In this document: in pieces, positions 31,286 through 40,354 of the stretch
Layout: each line of letters begins with the position of its first letter
How positions within the stretch are numbered: position 1 is the stretch's first letter
Source: CALINB01 sp938045325
GTDB taxonomy: Bacteria; Pseudomonadota; Alphaproteobacteria; Rhodospirillales; CALINB01
Assembly (NCBI GenBank): GCA_038114465.1
Contig: JAYNQW010000013.1
Location: 35,789-99,788 of the forward strand
DNA length: 64,000 nt
Direction: 5' to 3'
The notes under the pieces: generated by a model
Told to the model about the DNA's origin: nothing
What the model saw: only the letters and a program-made list of their open reading frames with translations
Database searches by the model: none
Translations under genes and position numbers: made by a program

Positions 31286-33538
31286 TTATTCAGAGGGGGT
31301 ATTGGGTTCAGAGGGGTTATCGGACGCCAAGTATTTTTGGATGACCCGTAACGTTTCAGGGACATCAATCGGCTTGGTGAGGTAAGCCGCAAAACCAGCA
31401 TCCTTGGCCCGCTCGACTTCATGCTTCATGGCCGCTGCGGTGATGGCGACCACGAGGATATCTTTTGTTGCGCTCATTTGTTTCAAAGCCTGTGTTGCAT
31501 GAATCCCGTCAATACCCGGCAGGCCGATATCCATTAAAATCAGATCGGGCTGCAACGACATCGCCATATCAATTCCCTGTTCACCGTCGGGCGCAATCAA
31601 CAGCTCGATGCTGTCATGAACATCGAAGATTGATTTCATCAGCTCGACGTTTGTTTCATTGTCCTCGACATACAAAATACGATGGGTTCTGCCGCTTGGG
31701 CTGCTCTCGATCTGTCCGGCCTTTTCAATTTGATCGAGCCGCGTTTGATTGTCTGACGGTGAAGGGGCATCCCCGATGGGAAGTTCAACCCAAAAAACGC
31801 TGCCTTCATTCAGCTTGGAGTCAAATCCAACGGTGCCGCCCATCAGCTCGATCAGCTGTTTAGAGATTGTAAGGCCAATGCCCGTCCCTTCGGTTTCGGC
31901 GTTGTTTCGGCTTAACCGTTCAAACGGCTCGAAGACCCGTTTCTGATCTTTGTCCGAGATGCCCTGGCCGGTGTCACGAATGGAGATACGCAGCGTTTGG
32001 CCGTCCGTTTGCTCCGCGTCGATGGTGATGCTGCCGCCATCACGATTGTATTTCACGGCGTTCGACAGCAAATTGAGCATGACTTGTTTGACGCGTGTCA
32101 AATCGGCCCGAATCAAGGGAAGCGATTTCTCCGATGACAGGTTATTCACGCTAATGGAGCGGGGTTCGGCCATTTTATTGGCGAGGGCAAAGCTTTCTTC
32201 GAGGACCGGTTTGGGACTGAAACTCTCAATCGACAAATCAAGTTTGCCGGCTTCGATTTTAGATAGCTCCAGAACCTGATTGATGAGATCCAAAAGATGC
32301 TGCCCGCCGTTGGTGATCATTTTCACCGCATCTTTTTGCTTATCCGTCAGCGGCTCTTTTGGATTGAGCGACATCAACTGCGCAAAACCGAGCACGGCGT
32401 TTAAGGGGGTCCGGAGCTCGTGGCTCATGGACGATAAGAAATCGGATTTTGCCCGGTTCGCGGCTTCGGCTTCTTGAAGAGCGGCATCAAGCCGTTGCAG
32501 GAGTTCGTTGCGGGCCTTGAGTTCTTGTTCGGTGCGCCGGAGTTCGGCGGCTTCCCGGGCGATGCGTTTCGATGCGGCTATCTCGCGAAAAGCGAGGATG
32601 ACGAGAATGATGGCGATCAGGCTGATCAAGGCGGAGATACCGTAGGTATTCCGTATGCTCGCGACTGTGGTTTGCAAAACATCGGGACGCGCCGTTCCGA
32701 TCACGGAGACCAGCGGAAAATTGGCGAGTCTTTGGTAAGTCCACAGCCGCGGGATACCGTCGACGATGCTGGTTTGACGGTATAGTCCGGCCGGCGACTT
32801 CTTCAAATGCATCCACAGCTTGGATTTGCTGATATTCTTGCCGATGCCATCGAGACCCCGGTGCGATTTTCGTAAACGGATGCGCATGTCCAATCCGACC
32901 AGCGTTGCAGAACTGTTGGGGCCCATGCGCGTGGTGTTAAAAAATTCCAACAGCTGTGTTTCTTTTATGGCTGCGAAAATCACGCCTAAGAACTTGCCGT
33001 CGTTATCCGTAATGCGGCGCACCAAGCGGACCGTCACGAGGCCCGTATTGCGGCCCTTGCGCGCGAGAGAAATAAAGACGCTGTCTTGCGCGTTGGATCG
33101 CTGAAATTTGAAATAGCCGCGGTCCCGCGCATGGGTGCCGGGTTTCGCTTTGCGCTCCTTGCGCCCGTCACTGATCAGGACCGGAACGCCGTTCGCGTTC
33201 ATGAGGGTTATATGAGAAAGAATATTTTTATTTGGCGGGATAGCTTTTAAGTGTTGTCGGATGGCCTCAAGGGAATGCTCTTTTAAATAGTTCCGCCGCA
33301 GGGTTTTAATATAATCGTCGGCATAACTGAGTGTGGATTCAACGCTGCTCGAAAAAAATACGGTAAGCCATTTTGCCCGCGCCGCCGCCTCATCAATAGC
33401 TGATTGCTTTGTCTGTATATTAACCTGATAGGCGCTGCCCCAGACGACAGTCAGCAGTAGGAATAACCCGATCACTAAGATGACGGGCCTGAAGCGTTCA
33501 GCCGGCGTTTCTGTGTGCGTTATTGTTGTCTCGGGCAT
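31286..33538 (-). CDS. Hybrid sensor histidine kinase/response regulator
   Basis: 750 residues. TM1 at about 17-36, a periplasmic sensor of roughly 260 residues resembling a double-Cache (PDC) domain, TM2 at about 300-317, a short coiled coil (320-362), then a HisKA domain with phospho-acceptor His373 (MSHELRTPLN), HATPase_c with the N box around Asn493 (LLSNAVKYN), DTGQGIS and GTGIGLTIS, and a C-terminal receiver domain with Asp670 (LILMDIGLPG) and Lys722. The receiver is directly attached, so signal output needs a separate phosphotransfer protein or acts within the kinase. No partner regulator is adjacent. The kinase sits inside the MmgE/PrpD array on the opposite strand; a link to sensing carboxylates is possible (Cache domains often bind them) but unproven. 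Confidence 0.93.
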   Translation of the reverse strand: MPETTITHTETPAERFRPVILVIGLFLLLTVVWGSAYQVNIQTKQSAIDEAAARAKWLTVFFSSSVESTLSYADDYIKTLRRNYLKEHSLEAIRQHLKAIPPNKNILSHITLMNANGVPVLISDGRKERKAKPGTHARDRGYFKFQRSNAQDSVFISLARKGRNTGLVTVRLVRRITDNDGKFLGVIFAAIKETQLLEFFNTTRMGPNSSATLVGLDMRIRLRKSHRGLDGIGKNISKSKLWMHLKKSPAGLYRQTSIVDGIPRLWTYQRLANFPLVSVIGTARPDVLQTTVASIRNTYGISALISLIAIILVILAFREIAASKRIAREAAELRRTEQELKARNELLQRLDAALQEAEAANRAKSDFLSSMSHELRTPLNAVLGFAQLMSLNPKEPLTDKQKDAVKMITNGGQHLLDLINQVLELSKIEAGKLDLSIESFSPKPVLEESFALANKMAEPRSISVNNLSSEKSLPLIRADLTRVKQVMLNLLSNAVKYNRDGGSITIDAEQTDGQTLRISIRDTGQGISDKDQKRVFEPFERLSRNNAETEGTGIGLTISKQLIELMGGTVGFDSKLNEGSVFWVELPIGDAPSPSDNQTRLDQIEKAGQIESSPSGRTHRILYVEDNETNVELMKSIFDVHDSIELLIAPDGEQGIDMAMSLQPDLILMDIGLPGIDGIHATQALKQMSATKDILVVAITAAAMKHEVERAKDAGFAAYLTKPIDVPETLRVIQKYLASDNPSEPNTPSE

Positions 33539-33728
33539 CCGAAAAATGTATAGCGTGAAGACCGGGCGGCCTCACGGCGTCTCCCCTTTAGTGTTTCCCC
33601 CGGCATTCCATTGGTAACTAAGCATGGATTTGGCAGGAAAATCACCTTGAAGGCGCCCGCTTGCGGGATGCCCGAAAATCCACCAAAATGCCGTTAATTC
33701 GATATAATTTTCAGGAGAGGACCAGGAC

Positions 33729-35102
33729 ATGGGTGTCGCCAAAGAAATCGCCACGCGTATCAATGCGCTGAAATACGAAGATTTTCCCGAAGAAGCCGTC
33801 AATTGGGCCAAGGTGGCCACCGCCGATACCATCGGTGTCGCGCTGGCGGGCTCGCTTGAAGAAACCACTAAAATTCCCGAACGGGTATTGAATGCCGGCC
33901 AAAACACGGGGCCGGCGCTCATCTGGGGCCGGTCGGGGCGCACCAACGCGCTTGATGCCGCGCTGATCAACGGCACCGCGGCGCACGCCTTCGATTTCGA
34001 CGATTGCTCGATGTCCTTGGGCGGCCATCCGTCGGCACCGATGATCCCGTCGGCTTTGGCCATTGGCGAGGAAATCGATGCGACCGGGCGCGACTTTATC
34101 GAGGCCTATGTCGCCGGTTACGAAACGGAAACCCGGATCGCGCGCGGCGTGCATCTGCATCACTACAAAAAGGGCTGGCATCCGACCGCGACGCTTGGCG
34201 TTTTCGGTTCCATCGCCGCCTGCGGAAAGCTCTTGAAACTCGATGACGACACCTTGGCGACGGCGCTCTCGATTGCGGTTTCCATGTCGGCCGGCGTGAA
34301 AGCGAACTTCGGCACCATGGTAAAGCCGCTGCATGTCGGGCTCTCGTCGCGCAACGGTTTGTTCGCGTGTCTCATGGCCAAGGAAGGCTTTACCGCCAGC
34401 GAAATTGCGTTCGAACACAAACAAGGCTTTTTCGAAGTCTTCAACGGCGAAGGCACCTATAACGTCGATAAGATCCTTGCCGACTGGGGGAAACCGCTCG
34501 ATATCATCGATCCGGGCATCGCGATTAAGGCGCATCCATGTTGCGGCAGCACCCATCCGGTCGCCGACTCGGCCATCGCGTTGCATGACAAACTCAACCT
34601 GACCCTGGATCAGATCGAAAAGGTCGAAACGGTCACCCACGAGCGCCGCTTGATGCATACCAACCGGCCCGATCCGCGTGGCGAGTTGGATGCGAAGTTC
34701 AGTGTGCAGTATGTCGCGTTGCGCGGCCTCATCGACGGCAAAATCGTGCTCGAACATTTTGAAAACGATGCGTACATGGAACCGGGCATTCGCAAGTTAC
34801 TGGAGAACGTCACGGCGACGGCGCATACCGACGACAACCATTACAGCGGCACCGTCACCGTCACCCTGAAAGACGGCTCAGTACACTCGGACACCACGCC
34901 GTTGTGTCAGGGCCGCGGCGACAACCTCATTCCGCCGGAACGCCTGAAAGCCAAATACGACGATTGCGCCGCCCGCGTCCTGCCGAAGGATCAGGCGGAG
35001 AAGGTGCACGCGGTGATTTGGGATTTGGAAAACGCACAATCCGTTCGCGCGCTGACCGATGCGATGGCGTTGCCCGCCGACGCGGCACAAGCGGCGGAGT
35101 AA
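33729..35102 (+). CDS. MmgE/PrpD family protein (no. 5 of nine, array member C)
   Basis: 457 residues, RBS CAGGAGAGGA before the ATG. Closely related to the member at 36009 over the whole length, and the two also share similar sequence in front of the gene (33654-33720 and 35938-36000). Active-site blocks: HAFDFDDCSMSLGGHPSAP, HHYKKGWHPTATLG, GVKANFGTMVKPLHVGL, KAHPCCGSTHPVADSA. All conserved Asp, His, Lys and His positions are present. It ends in AAQAAE, like other array members. Placed between the kinase gene and a patch of decayed HipA and terminase sequence. Substrate unknown. Confidence 0.9.
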   Translation: MGVAKEIATRINALKYEDFPEEAVNWAKVATADTIGVALAGSLEETTKIPERVLNAGQNTGPALIWGRSGRTNALDAALINGTAAHAFDFDDCSMSLGGHPSAPMIPSALAIGEEIDATGRDFIEAYVAGYETETRIARGVHLHHYKKGWHPTATLGVFGSIAACGKLLKLDDDTLATALSIAVSMSAGVKANFGTMVKPLHVGLSSRNGLFACLMAKEGFTASEIAFEHKQGFFEVFNGEGTYNVDKILADWGKPLDIIDPGIAIKAHPCCGSTHPVADSAIALHDKLNLTLDQIEKVETVTHERRLMHTNRPDPRGELDAKFSVQYVALRGLIDGKIVLEHFENDAYMEPGIRKLLENVTATAHTDDNHYSGTVTVTLKDGSVHSDTTPLCQGRGDNLIPPERLKAKYDDCAARVLPKDQAEKVHAVIWDLENAQSVRALTDAMALPADAAQAAE

Positions 35103-35134
35103 GGCAGCGGCGTCTCCGCAGCGGCGTTTCGTAC

Positions 35135-35234
35135 GTAAGGACATTTGATGGCTGCTGGTCCAAACGCCGTTTGGATTGTAGCTATAGGTTACATCATATG
35201 CCGGAGAGAGAGGCCAATTTCCCGAACGGTCCAT
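35135..35234 (-). pseudogene. Fragment of a HipA-type kinase
   Basis: About 33 codons beginning MDRSGNWPLSPAYDVTYSYN and continuing NGVWTSSHQMSL match the C-terminal domain of HipA toxins/kinases (LSPAYDxTYxYNPxGxWTxxHQMSLNGKR). After MSL the frame runs into the reverse strand of the MmgE/PrpD gene, so the rest is lost. The fragment starts where the terminase small-subunit gene ends (TGATG overlap). No HipB partner is visible. Confidence 0.65.
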
Positions 35235-35767
35235 CAGGAAGCTGATGAAGCATCCCCCAACACCTCCTCCAGCCAGCGCGCTGTCGCATCCAGTGGTTCG
35301 CTTGCGGGGGTTAACCGGGCCGTCATGTCGACGCGTTTACGGTCGACAAACAGGCCGAGGTGCCGGGCCAGCGCTTCAAGCGCGGGCAGTTTCGGATGCA
35401 GCTTAACCATAAAATGCCCACGCGCATCGTAACCCCAGGCGGCGATCAGGCGGCGGGCGCGTTCGGGCAGGCGGGCGATGTCGGCGGGGCCGCGAAAAGC
35501 CGTGGTCGCGATTTCGGCTGGATCGCAAAACGCAATCGCCGCCAGTTCCTCGATCACTTGATCTTGGATAATGCGGGTACGCCGTGACCGGTCTTCCATC
35601 GCTGCATCGAGAGCAGACTTTACGGCGGGCAGGCGTAAAAGTCTCGATCCGCTTTGCTGTGCCGACTTTTTCGCATACCCGGCGCGGACCGCCGCTTTTT
35701 TTGCATCGAGGTCGATCATGTATTCATCGACAAAACGGCGCTGCTTGTTATTGAGGCTGTCATTCAT
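35234..35767 (-). CDS. Phage terminase small subunit-like protein (orphan)
   Basis: 177 residues from the ATG at 35767. The N-terminal helix-turn-helix part reads LNNKQRRFVDEYMIDLDAKKAAVRAGY followed by KSAQQSGSRLLRLPAVKSAL, the standard Terminase_2 (XtmA-like) opening that binds the pac/cos DNA. The middle has IIQDQVIEELAAIAFCDPAEI, also typical. No large terminase subunit, portal or capsid gene is nearby, so this is probably a leftover of a prophage or a gene transfer agent-like fragment; the length is close to full. A strong minus-strand terminator lies ahead of it. It interrupts the MmgE/PrpD array together with the HipA remnant. Confidence 0.78.
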   Translation of the reverse strand: MNDSLNNKQRRFVDEYMIDLDAKKAAVRAGYAKKSAQQSGSRLLRLPAVKSALDAAMEDRSRRTRIIQDQVIEELAAIAFCDPAEIATTAFRGPADIARLPERARRLIAAWGYDARGHFMVKLHPKLPALEALARHLGLFVDRKRVDMTARLTPASEPLDATARWLEEVLGDASSAS

Positions 35768-35792
35768 GGCTTTGGGCAAACGATGTTCATGT

Positions 35793-35833
35793 GCCTCTCA
35801 CGCTGCGAGAGGCTTTGCTCCTCAGCATGAGGC
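35793..35833. repeat. Short palindromic repeat, partial copy 5
   Basis: GCCTCTC and GAGAGGC form a perfect 7-bp stem around ACGCTGC, followed by CCTCAGCATGAGG, the core seen in the other dispersed repeats. It lies just upstream of the terminase small-subunit gene. Confidence 0.6.
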
Positions 35834-35856
35834 AAGATGTTTATTGGGGGCGGATA

Positions 35857-35885
35857 ATAAAAAAGCCGTTTCTACGGGAAACGGC
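35857..35885 (-). terminator. Orphan intrinsic terminator on the minus strand
   Basis: Read on the minus strand, GCCGTTTC and GAAACGGC form a perfect 8-bp stem around CCGTA, followed at once by six T residues and ATTAT. This is a textbook rho-independent terminator, but no minus-strand gene lies upstream: the next gene is array member D on the plus strand. It may have ended a lost gene or an unseen small RNA. Confidence 0.75.
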
Positions 35886-36008
35886 GCGTAACAATGCGGA
35901 TTTAAAGTACATGGTGATATTCGTGTGCATTTCAAGAGCGTCCGCTTGCCCGGTTGGCCGAAATCCCCCAAAATGCCGGTCTTAGATATTCAAGGTGAGG
36001 ATGCTTCC

Positions 36009-37382
36009 ATGACCATTGCCCAGGATTTGGCCGCGCGGATTAACGCGCTGACTTACGAAAACTTTCCCAGTGAAGCCGTGCATTGGGCGAAAATCGCCAT
36101 TGCCGATACCATCGGTGTCGCTTTGGCGGGCGCGGTGGAAGACACCGCAAAAATCCCCGAGCGGGTGCTGGGTGCTGGAAACATGCCGGGATCGAGTCTG
36201 GTTTGGGGGCGGTCGTATCGCACGCGCGCACTGGATGCGGCGTTAATTAACGGGACCGCGTCGCACGCGTTTGATTTCGACGATTGCTCGAATACTTTGG
36301 GTGGTCATCCGTCCGCCCCCATTGTACCGGTCGCGTTGGCCATCGGCGAAGAGGTCGGTGCGACGGGTCAAGAATATGTCGAGGCCTATATCGCCGGGTT
36401 CGAAGCCGAAACCCGGGTCGCGCGCGGCGTACACATGCACCATTACACCAAGGGCTGGCATCCGACGGCGACGCTGGGCATTTTCGGCGCCATTGCCGCG
36501 TGCGGCAAACTCTTGAAGCTGAACGACGATCAGCTGGCGACCGCGCTCGCCATCGGCGTGTCGGAAGCCGCCGGGGTGAAGGCGAACTTCGGCACCATGA
36601 CCAAGCCGCTGCATGTTGGTTTGACGGCGCGCAACGGTTTGTTTGCCTGCCTCATGGCGAAAGAGGGCTTTACCGCGAGCATGGAAGCGTTCGAGCACAA
36701 ACAAGGTTACCTCGAAGTCTTCAACGGTGCGGGCACGTACGATGTCGCCAAGATGCTCGACGGCTGGGGCGAGCCGCTCGACCTCATCGAGCCGGGTGTG
36801 ATGATTAAACAATATCCCTGTTGCGGCAGTACGCACATGGCGATCGATGCGGCCGTGCCGTTGCATGCAAAACTATCGCCGTCGGTTGAGGATATCGAAA
36901 AAATCGAAATCGAAACCCACGAGCAACGCCTCGAGCATACCAACCGGCCCGATCCGCTCGGCGAATTGGCGGCGAAGTTCAGCGTGCAGTATGTCGTATG
37001 CCGCGCATTGATTGACGGCAAGGTCGTTCTCGAGAATTTCGAGAACGAGGCCTATATGGACCCGGGCATGCGTTCGCTGCTGCCGAAAGTGACGGCGGCC
37101 TCGCACACGGATGATCCCTATACCGGCATCGTGACGGTCACGCTGAAAGACGGCAGCACGCATACGGAACAGGCGCGCACGCCGTTCGGGCGCGGCCCGG
37201 AAAATCCGATGAGCGCCGATGAGCTTAAAGCCAAGTTCATCGATTGTGCGACCCGGGTCTTGCCTTCGGACGCGGCCGAGCGGTTGCATGCCGCCTTGTG
37301 GGATATTGAAAATTTGAAATCCGTCGGTGAGATCACGACGGCGATGGAGCTTCCGCCGGGTGCAGCACAAGCAGCGGAGTAG
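36009..37382 (+). CDS. MmgE/PrpD family protein (no. 6 of nine, array member D)
   Basis: 457 residues from the ATG at 36009, with GGTGAGG upstream; the frame before it is non-coding leader. Blocks: HAFDFDDCSNTLGGHPSAP, HHYTKGWHPTATLG, GVKANFGTMTKPLHVGL, KQYPCCGSTHMAIDAA. Very similar to array member C, including leader sequence, which points to tandem duplication of a whole transcription unit. The next array gene starts five bases after the stop, so D and E are translated from one message. Active site looks complete; the substrate is unknown. Confidence 0.9.
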   Translation: MTIAQDLAARINALTYENFPSEAVHWAKIAIADTIGVALAGAVEDTAKIPERVLGAGNMPGSSLVWGRSYRTRALDAALINGTASHAFDFDDCSNTLGGHPSAPIVPVALAIGEEVGATGQEYVEAYIAGFEAETRVARGVHMHHYTKGWHPTATLGIFGAIAACGKLLKLNDDQLATALAIGVSEAAGVKANFGTMTKPLHVGLTARNGLFACLMAKEGFTASMEAFEHKQGYLEVFNGAGTYDVAKMLDGWGEPLDLIEPGVMIKQYPCCGSTHMAIDAAVPLHAKLSPSVEDIEKIEIETHEQRLEHTNRPDPLGELAAKFSVQYVVCRALIDGKVVLENFENEAYMDPGMRSLLPKVTAASHTDDPYTGIVTVTLKDGSTHTEQARTPFGRGPENPMSADELKAKFIDCATRVLPSDAAERLHAALWDIENLKSVGEITTAMELPPGAAQAAE

Positions 37383-37387
37383 ATAAC

Positions 37388-38776
37388 ATGACGTTCGCGC
37401 AGGAATTAGCGGCTCGCGTTAATGCGCTCACCTATGACGCGCTGCCGGCGGACGCTATACATTGGGCGAAGGCGGGTATTACCGATTGTATCGGTGTTGC
37501 GTTAGCCGGCTGCCAGGAGGCCACCGCTAAAATTCCAATGAAAGTTTTAGGTTCCGCACCCCAATCCGGACAGAGCTTGGTGTGGGGAAGTGCTTTGCGG
37601 ATATCGGCGCTCGATGCAGCCCTTCTGAATGGTACGGCGGCGCATGCGCTCGATTTTGACGACTGTTCGAACACCATGGGCGGCCATCCCTCGACGGTTT
37701 TGGTGCCGGGGGCTTTGGCGCTGGGTGACGATATCGGTGTTTCGGGCCGCGATTTCATCGAAGCTTATGTCGCCGGGTTTGAAGCGCAGGCAGCACTGTC
37801 GCGGGTCGTGCATTGGCATCATTACGAGAAAGGCTGGCACCCGACGGCAACCCTCGGTGTGTTTGGCGCGACGGTTGCGTGCGGGCGGTTGTTAAAGCTT
37901 TCGGACGAACAAATGACCACGGCGTTGGCGCTGGCGGTCTCTGAAGCCGCCGGGGTGAAAGCGAATTTCGGGTCCATGACCAAGCCCTTGCATGCGGGCC
38001 TGACGGCGCGCAACGGATTGTTTGCCGCGCTCATGGCGAAAGAAGGGTTCACCGCCAACGCTGAAGCGTTCGAACACAAGCAAGGCTATTTCGAAGTCTT
38101 TAACGGTACGGGCACCTACGATCCCGCGAAGGCTTTCGATAGCTGGGGCGAGCGCCTCGACATCGTGCATCCGGCGATTTGCATCAAGCAGCATCCGTGT
38201 TGCGCGAGCACGCATTCGTGCATTGATGCCGCTTCCGTGTTGCATGAATCCCTGAAGGAGCAACTCGGTGATATCGAAAAGATCGAAACGAATACCCATA
38301 AGTTTCGATTGGCGCACACCGACAAGCCCGATCCGAAAAGCGAGTTGGACGCGAAATTCAGTGTGCAGTATTGCACGGCGCGGGCGTTACAAGATGGTTA
38401 CGTTGCGCTCGAGCACTTTGAAAACGCCGCTTACGACGAGACGGCGGTACGCGCGCTCATGGCGAAAACCACGTCGGTTCTTCTCGATGCGGATGATGAG
38501 TTCCTCGGCATCGTGCGTGTGACGTTGAAGGACGGGTCCGTGTACGAGGAGCAGGCCAGCGTGCCCTCGGGGCGCGGCCCCGATAACCCGATGACGGATG
38601 AACAGTTCAAGAGCAAGTTCGCGAGTTGCGCCAAGCGTACGTTGCCGCTTGACGCAATCGATCCGCTTTTTGGCGCACTCGACGGTTTGGAGAACCTTAA
38701 ATCCGTTGCCGAAATCACGGCGCTTTTGGAAAAGCCGCTCCTGAATGTCAAAGGGGCCGCCAAAGCCGCTGAGTGA
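37388..38776 (+). CDS. MmgE/PrpD family protein (no. 7 of nine, array member E)
   Basis: 462 residues, starting five bases after the stop of member D. Blocks: HALDFDDCSNTMGGHPSTV, HHYEKGWHPTATLG, GVKANFGSMTKPLHAGL, KQHPCCASTHSCIDAA; the conserved residues are intact. It carries a distinctive C-terminal NVKGAAKAAE. Being paired with D in one operon suggests either two steps on related substrates or a hetero-oligomer; family members are usually homodimers, so the second idea would be new. A large repeat follows before the convergent MmgE/PrpD gene at 38957. Confidence 0.9.
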   Translation: MTFAQELAARVNALTYDALPADAIHWAKAGITDCIGVALAGCQEATAKIPMKVLGSAPQSGQSLVWGSALRISALDAALLNGTAAHALDFDDCSNTMGGHPSTVLVPGALALGDDIGVSGRDFIEAYVAGFEAQAALSRVVHWHHYEKGWHPTATLGVFGATVACGRLLKLSDEQMTTALALAVSEAAGVKANFGSMTKPLHAGLTARNGLFAALMAKEGFTANAEAFEHKQGYFEVFNGTGTYDPAKAFDSWGERLDIVHPAICIKQHPCCASTHSCIDAASVLHESLKEQLGDIEKIETNTHKFRLAHTDKPDPKSELDAKFSVQYCTARALQDGYVALEHFENAAYDETAVRALMAKTTSVLLDADDEFLGIVRVTLKDGSVYEEQASVPSGRGPDNPMTDEQFKSKFASCAKRTLPLDAIDPLFGALDGLENLKSVAEITALLEKPLLNVKGAAKAAE

Positions 38777-38784
38777 ATAAAAAA

Positions 38785-38951
38785 CCCTCATACTTCGAGA
38801 CGGCTGTCTTGTCCTGAGCTGCGTACCTCCCCTTCGGCTATGCTCAGGATGAGGCGCGCGAGTCGAAGGGGCAGCCCCTCAGCATGAGGGTTTTTATTTC
38901 TTCATCCTGAGGAGCGTCCGCCAAGTTTTTGGTGGATGCGTCTCGAAGGGT
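38785..38951. repeat. Dispersed intergenic palindromic repeat, copy 6 (double)
   Basis: Two units in succession. The first runs from CCCTCATACTTCGAGACGGC through CTCAGGATGAGG and GTCGAAGGGG to CCTCAGCATGAGGG; the second has TTCATCCTGAGGAGCG and GCGTCTCGAAGGG. It fills the space between the 3' ends of two convergent MmgE/PrpD genes and could act as a terminator for both. Confidence 0.75.
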
Positions 38952-38956
38952 AACGG

Positions 38957-40324
38957 TCAGCTCTTACCCGTAAAATCGATTTTCGAGACGTCGTCGATTT
39001 TTTCGATGTCACAAAGTCTATCGAACAGGCGTGCCGCTTCCTTATCGCCGAGACGGTACGCGAGCTTCATGTATTTTTCGCGCAAATCATCGAGGCTGAA
39101 CGGCCCGGTCGGCAGGCCTTTGAACGCGGGCGCATCGTGACTGATCGTGCGGCCGTCTTTTAATGTGACGTGCAATACGCTGCCGTAGGCGTATTCGAAA
39201 CGCCGGTCCTGCGGCAGCTCTTTCAGCGTCGTGTTGCGACAGACTTCGCGGATCTTCGGATCGTTGACGCTTTCTTCCGAGAAGTTGCGCGGATCGAGCG
39301 GATCTTTAAACAACGCAAGCGCGGTGCAAAATTGGGTGCTGTATTGCCCGAGCATGACGTCGGTGGGTTCCGGAATATCGTGATGGGATACAATCTTCTC
39401 GTTGCCCTCGATCACGATGCTCGCGACATCGTCGCCCGTGAAGCCGTGTTCGGCTTTCATATCAAGGATGCCTTGGATCGGCGTGTGCGATGTGATGTGC
39501 GCGGAATAGCGCTTGAACACGATGAACTGCGCGTCCCAGCGCTCGCCCAACTCCTTGGTTAATTCCTCAGCCTTGGCGTCGCGGGCATACACATTAATGA
39601 ATCCGAATGTGCCTTCGAGCACGGTGTTGGGACCGGTAAAGCCGTCGCGTGCCAGGGTCGCCGCGAAGATGCCGCTTTCCGCGGCGCGGCCCAAGTGCAA
39701 GCGCTTAACCATGCCGCCGGTGCCGGACTTGGCGAATTCGAGCAAGCCCGAAGAGAGCGAACCGGCGATGCCGAGGCCGTTGGTGAGGTGTTCGGCATCC
39801 AATCCCATCAGCTTGCCCGCGGTGATCGAGCCGCCGAAACCGCCGTTGATGCCGGGCGCGTGAAAGCCCAGCTCTTCGCACGATTGCTTACAGGCATTGC
39901 CGATCCGGTTCAGCACTTCGATACCGCAAGTGAACGCGGTGATGATGTCCTTGCCCGATGAACCGAGTTCCTGACCCATCGCCATCGCAGACGGCACCAT
40001 GATCGCGCCCGGGTGCATGCCGACCGACGGCATGCGCAAATTATCAAGCTCGAACGAGTGCGACAGCGCGCCGTTCGACAGCGCCGCCATCGCCGGCTGC
40101 ACGCGGTATCCCTCGGGCCCGAAGATGCTGCTTTTGCCGTCGCGGCCCGTCGTCGTCGCGTGCTTGATGATCATTTTGCTCCACGGCAGTTCCGAGCCGA
40201 AGGTGCAGGCGGCGACCGTATCGATGATGCAGAATTTCGTTCGCTCAACGATGTCCGCGGGGATCTGGTCGAAGGTTAAATCGGCGGCGAATTTGGCCAG
40301 GGTTTGCGTCTGATTGAGGGGCAT
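38957..40324 (-). CDS. MmgE/PrpD family protein (no. 8 of nine, divergent subfamily)
   Basis: 455 residues, RBS AAAGGAA. The fold is that of the family, yet the blocks differ from the array: SHSFELDNLRMPSVGMHPGA, LGFHAPGINGGFGG, GTGGMVKRLHLGRAAESG and FKRYSAHITSHTPIQ. Asn replaces the second Asp of the DD pair. It shares the MVKR(M/L)H and AAESG features with the protein at 17007 and belongs to that subfamily. It lies 30 bases downstream of leuD on the same strand and probably forms an operon leuC-leuD-mmgE. This combination suggests a dehydratase/isomerase pair handling the same branched hydroxy-acid. Confidence 0.88.
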   Translation of the reverse strand: MPLNQTQTLAKFAADLTFDQIPADIVERTKFCIIDTVAACTFGSELPWSKMIIKHATTTGRDGKSSIFGPEGYRVQPAMAALSNGALSHSFELDNLRMPSVGMHPGAIMVPSAMAMGQELGSSGKDIITAFTCGIEVLNRIGNACKQSCEELGFHAPGINGGFGGSITAGKLMGLDAEHLTNGLGIAGSLSSGLLEFAKSGTGGMVKRLHLGRAAESGIFAATLARDGFTGPNTVLEGTFGFINVYARDAKAEELTKELGERWDAQFIVFKRYSAHITSHTPIQGILDMKAEHGFTGDDVASIVIEGNEKIVSHHDIPEPTDVMLGQYSTQFCTALALFKDPLDPRNFSEESVNDPKIREVCRNTTLKELPQDRRFEYAYGSVLHVTLKDGRTISHDAPAFKGLPTGPFSLDDLREKYMKLAYRLGDKEAARLFDRLCDIEKIDDVSKIDFTGKS

Positions 40325-40354
40325 CGTGCAGGTTCCTTTTGTGGGATGAAACGG

